Positions 5,820 to 8,052 of a stretch of DNA of 8,052 nucleotides are shown here, piece by piece. The notes below the pieces were generated by a model that saw only the letters and a program-made list of their open reading frames with translations, made no database searches and was not told the origin of the DNA. This stretch comes from a bacterium (lineage in GTDB: Bacteria; Bdellovibrionota; FAC87; UBA2466). The stretch lies in assembly GCA_019750655.1 (NCBI GenBank), contig JAIEOG010000393.1, positions 1 to 8,052 on the forward strand. The letters run 5' to 3'. The number at the start of each line of letters is the position of its first letter. Within the stretch, counting starts at the first letter, position 1. A program made the position numbers and the translations under genes.

Positions 5820-6698
5820 ATGCAACCACCGACGAGCGCAGCCTCCGTTCCGGTTTTGATTCTAGCGGGAGGGTTAGGTACCCGCATTTCCGAAGAATCC
5901 CAGACGAAGCCGAAGCCCATGGTGGAAATCGGAGGCATTCCAATCCTCGTCCACATCATGCGGCATTACTACGCGCATGGGTTTAACGATTTCGTGATCT
6001 GCGGCGGCTATAAAGCGATCGAAATCAAAAAATATTTTCTCTACTACCAGATGCTCCACAACGATCTGGACATCGATCACCGTAACTCCTTTGACGCAGA
6101 TTGGAAGTTTCGCGAGCAAAACGGGCAGCAGGAAAAATGGCGTGTCCGTGTGCTAGATACGGGTGCTAACACCATGACGGGTGCACGCATTGGCCGCGCC
6201 TTGAAAACGCTTAGCATGGCTAACCACTTCGATCATTTCGCCGTCACCTACGGCGATGGCTTGAGCGATGTGAATCTTACTGATGAATACGCGCACCACC
6301 TTTCGCACGGCTATCTCGGGACTGTCTTAGGGGTGAAAAACACCGCTCGCTACGGTGAACTCGAAGTCATGCCGAATGGGAAAGTGCGGTCTTTCGTTGA
6401 AAAGCCGGCGAACTCTCAGGGCTTTATCAACGGTGGATTCTTCTTCTTCCGCCGAGAGTTTGAAGAATACCTAGGCCTCCAAGAGGGCTTGGTTCTGGAA
6501 GACCAACCTTTGACTCGTCTTGCAGCCGATGGGCAATTGAATGTATTTCGCCACCTAGGTTTCTGGCACGCGATGGACACCTTGCGAGACCGCAACAACC
6601 TAGAAAAACTCTGGGCGACTGGCCAAGCGCCGTGGTCGCACCCTATGGTGACACCAGTGAGCGCTCCCGTTGCGACGATTCTTGAACCGCGGGCCTAA
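5820..6698 (+). CDS. rfbF: Glucose-1-phosphate cytidylyltransferase (RfbF-like)
   Basis: A 292-residue sugar-1-phosphate nucleotidyltransferase that makes CDP-glucose from CTP and glucose 1-phosphate, the entry step to CDP-deoxysugars. The N-terminal nucleotide-binding signature runs over residues 15-33 (LAGGLGTRISEES then KPKPM), with Arg22 and Lys32 as the expected phosphate contacts. HIMRHYYAHGFNDFVICGGYK and the DTG-x-x-TMTG-x-R segment are typical of RfbF rather than of RmlA. YGDG at 144-147 carries metal-ligand Asp146, VEKP at 193-196 the sugar-phosphate lysine, FINGGFFFF follows at about 203-211, and Asp253 is the second metal ligand. Salmonella RfbF is about 257 residues; this protein has a short N-terminal extension and about 30 extra residues at the C-terminus. 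CTP specificity is inferred from overall resemblance; related enzymes using dTTP or UTP are the alternative. It is three bases upstream of the SDR gene. Confidence 0.87.
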   Translation: MQPPTSAASVPVLILAGGLGTRISEESQTKPKPMVEIGGIPILVHIMRHYYAHGFNDFVICGGYKAIEIKKYFLYYQMLHNDLDIDHRNSFDADWKFREQNGQQEKWRVRVLDTGANTMTGARIGRALKTLSMANHFDHFAVTYGDGLSDVNLTDEYAHHLSHGYLGTVLGVKNTARYGELEVMPNGKVRSFVEKPANSQGFINGGFFFFRREFEEYLGLQEGLVLEDQPLTRLAADGQLNVFRHLGFWHAMDTLRDRNNLEKLWATGQAPWSHPMVTPVSAPVATILEPRA

Positions 6699-6701
6699 AA
6701 C

Positions 6702-7832
6702 ATGAAGATTCTCATCACAGGTAACCAAGGCTACATCGGCCCTGTAGTAAGCGAACACCTGCGCGGCACGATCCCGCAGGCGGAGCTCGTGGGTTTGGAT
6801 ACGGGCTATTTCGAAAACTGCACGACGGCCGAAGCGGGCCCCCAGTCTGCACCGCATATTCAGCTTCAGGCGGATCTTCGCGATATCCAGCCGCGTGATC
6901 TGGAAGGGTTCGATGCAGTTCTGCACCTGGCTGCGCTTTCGAATGATCCGATGGGCCAACGGTTCGAGCAGGTCACCCGCCAGGTAAACTACGAAGCGTC
7001 GTGGAAACTCGCCGCTCTCGCAAAATCGGCGGGAGTGAAGCAGTTTGTCTTCGCGTCGAGTTGCAGTGTGTACGGTTTAGACGACGGTACGCTGAAAACC
7101 GAGCAAAGTGCTCTGAACCCTCTGACAGCCTATGCCCGTTCTAAAGTGGGCACCGAAGAATCCCTCTATGGTTTAGCGGGCAGTGGTTTCACTGTGACGG
7201 CGCTACGGTTTGCGACGGCGTGTGGTTTCTCTTCCCGGTGCCGTTTAGATCTCGTGCTGAACGATTTTGTCGCCTCGGCGCTAAGCCATGGAGAAATCGT
7301 TTTGCTCAGCGATGGCACCCCTTGGCGCCCGTTGATCCACGTGCGGGACATGGCGCGCGCGATGGAATGGGGGCTGCAGCGGCAAGCGCGCAATGGCGGC
7401 GCTTTTGTTTCCGTGAATGCCGGCAGCGAGGCGTGGAACTACCAAATCCGAGAGCTCGCAGAAGCCGTAGGCGAAGGGTTGGGGGGATTGCCGGTGCGGC
7501 TAAACCCCGGTGGCGGCCCTGACAAGCGTTCGTACCGCGTCGATTTCAGTCGATTCCGCGCGCTAGCACCACGCCACCAGCCTCAGTGGACGCTCACGCA
7601 GGCCGTGCGCGAACTCTCGCAAGGGTTGGGCGGCGTCATTCAGAGGGGGATGAATTTTCGGGATTCTTACTGGATCCGTCTTAAGGTGCTGGCGTCGCTG
7701 ATGGACGAGCGTCGCTTGGACGCTTCTTTGCGGTGGCGGGCTGAAAGACCTTCTTCACTTCCTCACAAACAAAGGCCACTTCGTCCTGAGTCAGGCAAAG
7801 TGCCGACGGTAGATTCACCGCTCGAGGGCTGA
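6702..7832 (+). CDS. Extended SDR, NAD-dependent sugar epimerase/dehydratase family
   Basis: A 376-residue extended short-chain dehydrogenase acting on a nucleotide-sugar. The Rossmann motif TGNQGYIG is at residues 6-13, an acidic NAD-contact region LVGLDTGYF at about 28-36, HLAALSNDP near 75, the catalytic Ser region SSCSVYG at 119-125, and Tyr144-xxx-Lys148 as the catalytic pair. The sequence before YG is Ser-type and lacks the Thr-Asp-Glu of 4,6-dehydratases such as RmlB, so 4-epimerase or 4-ketoreductase is more likely. Homologous-looking sequence ends at LDASLRWR (about residue 346, base 7739); the last 30 residues are Pro/Arg-rich and lie antisense to the conserved end of the aminotransferase gene, so they look like read-through of an ancestral stop. 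There is no good Shine-Dalgarno three bases after the rfbF stop, so translation probably depends on coupling. Confidence 0.85.
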   Translation: MKILITGNQGYIGPVVSEHLRGTIPQAELVGLDTGYFENCTTAEAGPQSAPHIQLQADLRDIQPRDLEGFDAVLHLAALSNDPMGQRFEQVTRQVNYEASWKLAALAKSAGVKQFVFASSCSVYGLDDGTLKTEQSALNPLTAYARSKVGTEESLYGLAGSGFTVTALRFATACGFSSRCRLDLVLNDFVASALSHGEIVLLSDGTPWRPLIHVRDMARAMEWGLQRQARNGGAFVSVNAGSEAWNYQIRELAEAVGEGLGGLPVRLNPGGGPDKRSYRVDFSRFRALAPRHQPQWTLTQAVRELSQGLGGVIQRGMNFRDSYWIRLKVLASLMDERRLDASLRWRAERPSSLPHKQRPLRPESGKVPTVDSPLEG

Positions 7833-8052
7833 GCGAGTAGGCCGTTGTGTTGCGGGTCGCGGCGGCGTTAGCGGATGCAGTCCCCGCATAGGCCGGCAAA
7901 GAGCTCAACGGATAGAAAAACGGGCGCGTCTCAATCCCTTTTTCGCGCAAGCGATCCATCAACCCAGTCTTAGTCACATTGAAAGCTGGATCCCAAACTA
8001 CGCTCACCATCCAGAAAGCATTGCGCAATCCATCGGGCTCCGCATTGAGCCG
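7681..8052 (-). CDS. DegT/DnrJ/EryC1-family sugar aminotransferase, C-terminal end (5' partial)
   Basis: Reading the minus strand from the window edge (8052) gives an open frame with no start codon needed; eight sense codons precede the TTG at 8028. The protein matches the C-terminal domain of PLP-dependent sugar aminotransferases: FWMVSVVWDP, then LREKGIETRPFFYPLSSLP, then LSPRAVNLPSALCLTQDEV and a final helix ending VKKVF at base 7744. The GIETRPFF-x-PL segment is the family's hallmark in this region. The PLP-binding lysine lies outside the window. Enzymes of this family convert a 3- or 4-keto nucleotide sugar to an amino sugar, as in perosamine synthesis; some relatives are dehydratases. 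Twenty further Ala/Pro/Lys-rich residues run past the conserved end to a TAA at 7681-7683, antisense to the conserved end of the SDR gene. It is convergent with the plus-strand cluster, so it has its own promoter to the right. Confidence 0.87.
   Translation of the reverse strand, partial: RLNAEPDGLRNAFWMVSVVWDPAFNVTKTGLMDRLREKGIETRPFFYPLSSLPAYAGTASANAAATRNTTAYSLSPRAVNLPSALCLTQDEVAFVCEEVKKVFQPATAKKRPSDARPSATPAP

Noticed and set aside
6702..7832. CDP-glucose 4,6-dehydratase (RfbG) identity for the SDR
   Set aside because: The nucleotide-binding motif TGNQGYIG and the SSCSVYG active-site segment do not match the TGHTGFKG and Asp-Glu-type signature expected of such dehydratases.

Overview
The window is about 56% GC by eye and reads as a Gram-negative bacterial chromosome. 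The TonB-dependent receptor end followed by a TonB-type protein implies an outer membrane, and the other genes make cell-surface sugars. The 312-residue HNH protein resembles a family I recall as multi-copy in Bdellovibrionota (Bdellovibrio-like and Oligoflexia genomes). That is the only lineage hint, it comes from memory, and it should be treated as a guess.

Left block (1-2455, all +): the C-terminal end of a TonB-dependent outer-membrane receptor overlaps by four bases a short TonB-family energy transducer that keeps the Ser16/His20 pair of TonB. It is followed 48 bases later by a 12-helix MFS permease whose ribosome binding site lies inside a perfect 7-bp hairpin. Together they look like an uptake module: receptor, its own energiser and an inner-membrane transporter. 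The substrate cannot be read from the sequence.

Middle block (2456-4025): a 626-bp stretch with no convincing gene leads into an HNH endonuclease gene. The stretch holds a 70-bp imperfect tandem duplication, several perfect hairpins (two with the same CCCGAGC stem), and several short segments complementary to the HNH ribosome binding site. A 9-bp inverted repeat brackets the HNH ORF. This 'structured leader plus HNH' unit is the best candidate in the window for an undescribed system or selfish element, but mobility and RNA function are inferences.

Right block (4051-8052): a surface-sugar cluster. It encodes a zinc-binding sugar C-methyltransferase (TylC3/TcaB9 type), an RmlC-type 3,5-epimerase, a glucose-1-phosphate cytidylyltransferase (RfbF type) and an extended SDR. 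On the opposite strand, running in from the right edge, is the C-terminal end of a DegT/DnrJ/EryC1 sugar aminotransferase. The set points to a CDP- (or dTDP-) activated, C-methylated deoxyhexose; no 4,6-dehydratase is visible here. Two genes of the cluster start 6-7 bases after near-identical extended -10 boxes (TGTTATAAT and TGTTATACT) with no Shine-Dalgarno, which suggests leaderless mRNAs. The SDR and the aminotransferase converge, and their reading frames overlap by 152 bp although their conserved cores end almost exactly back to back.
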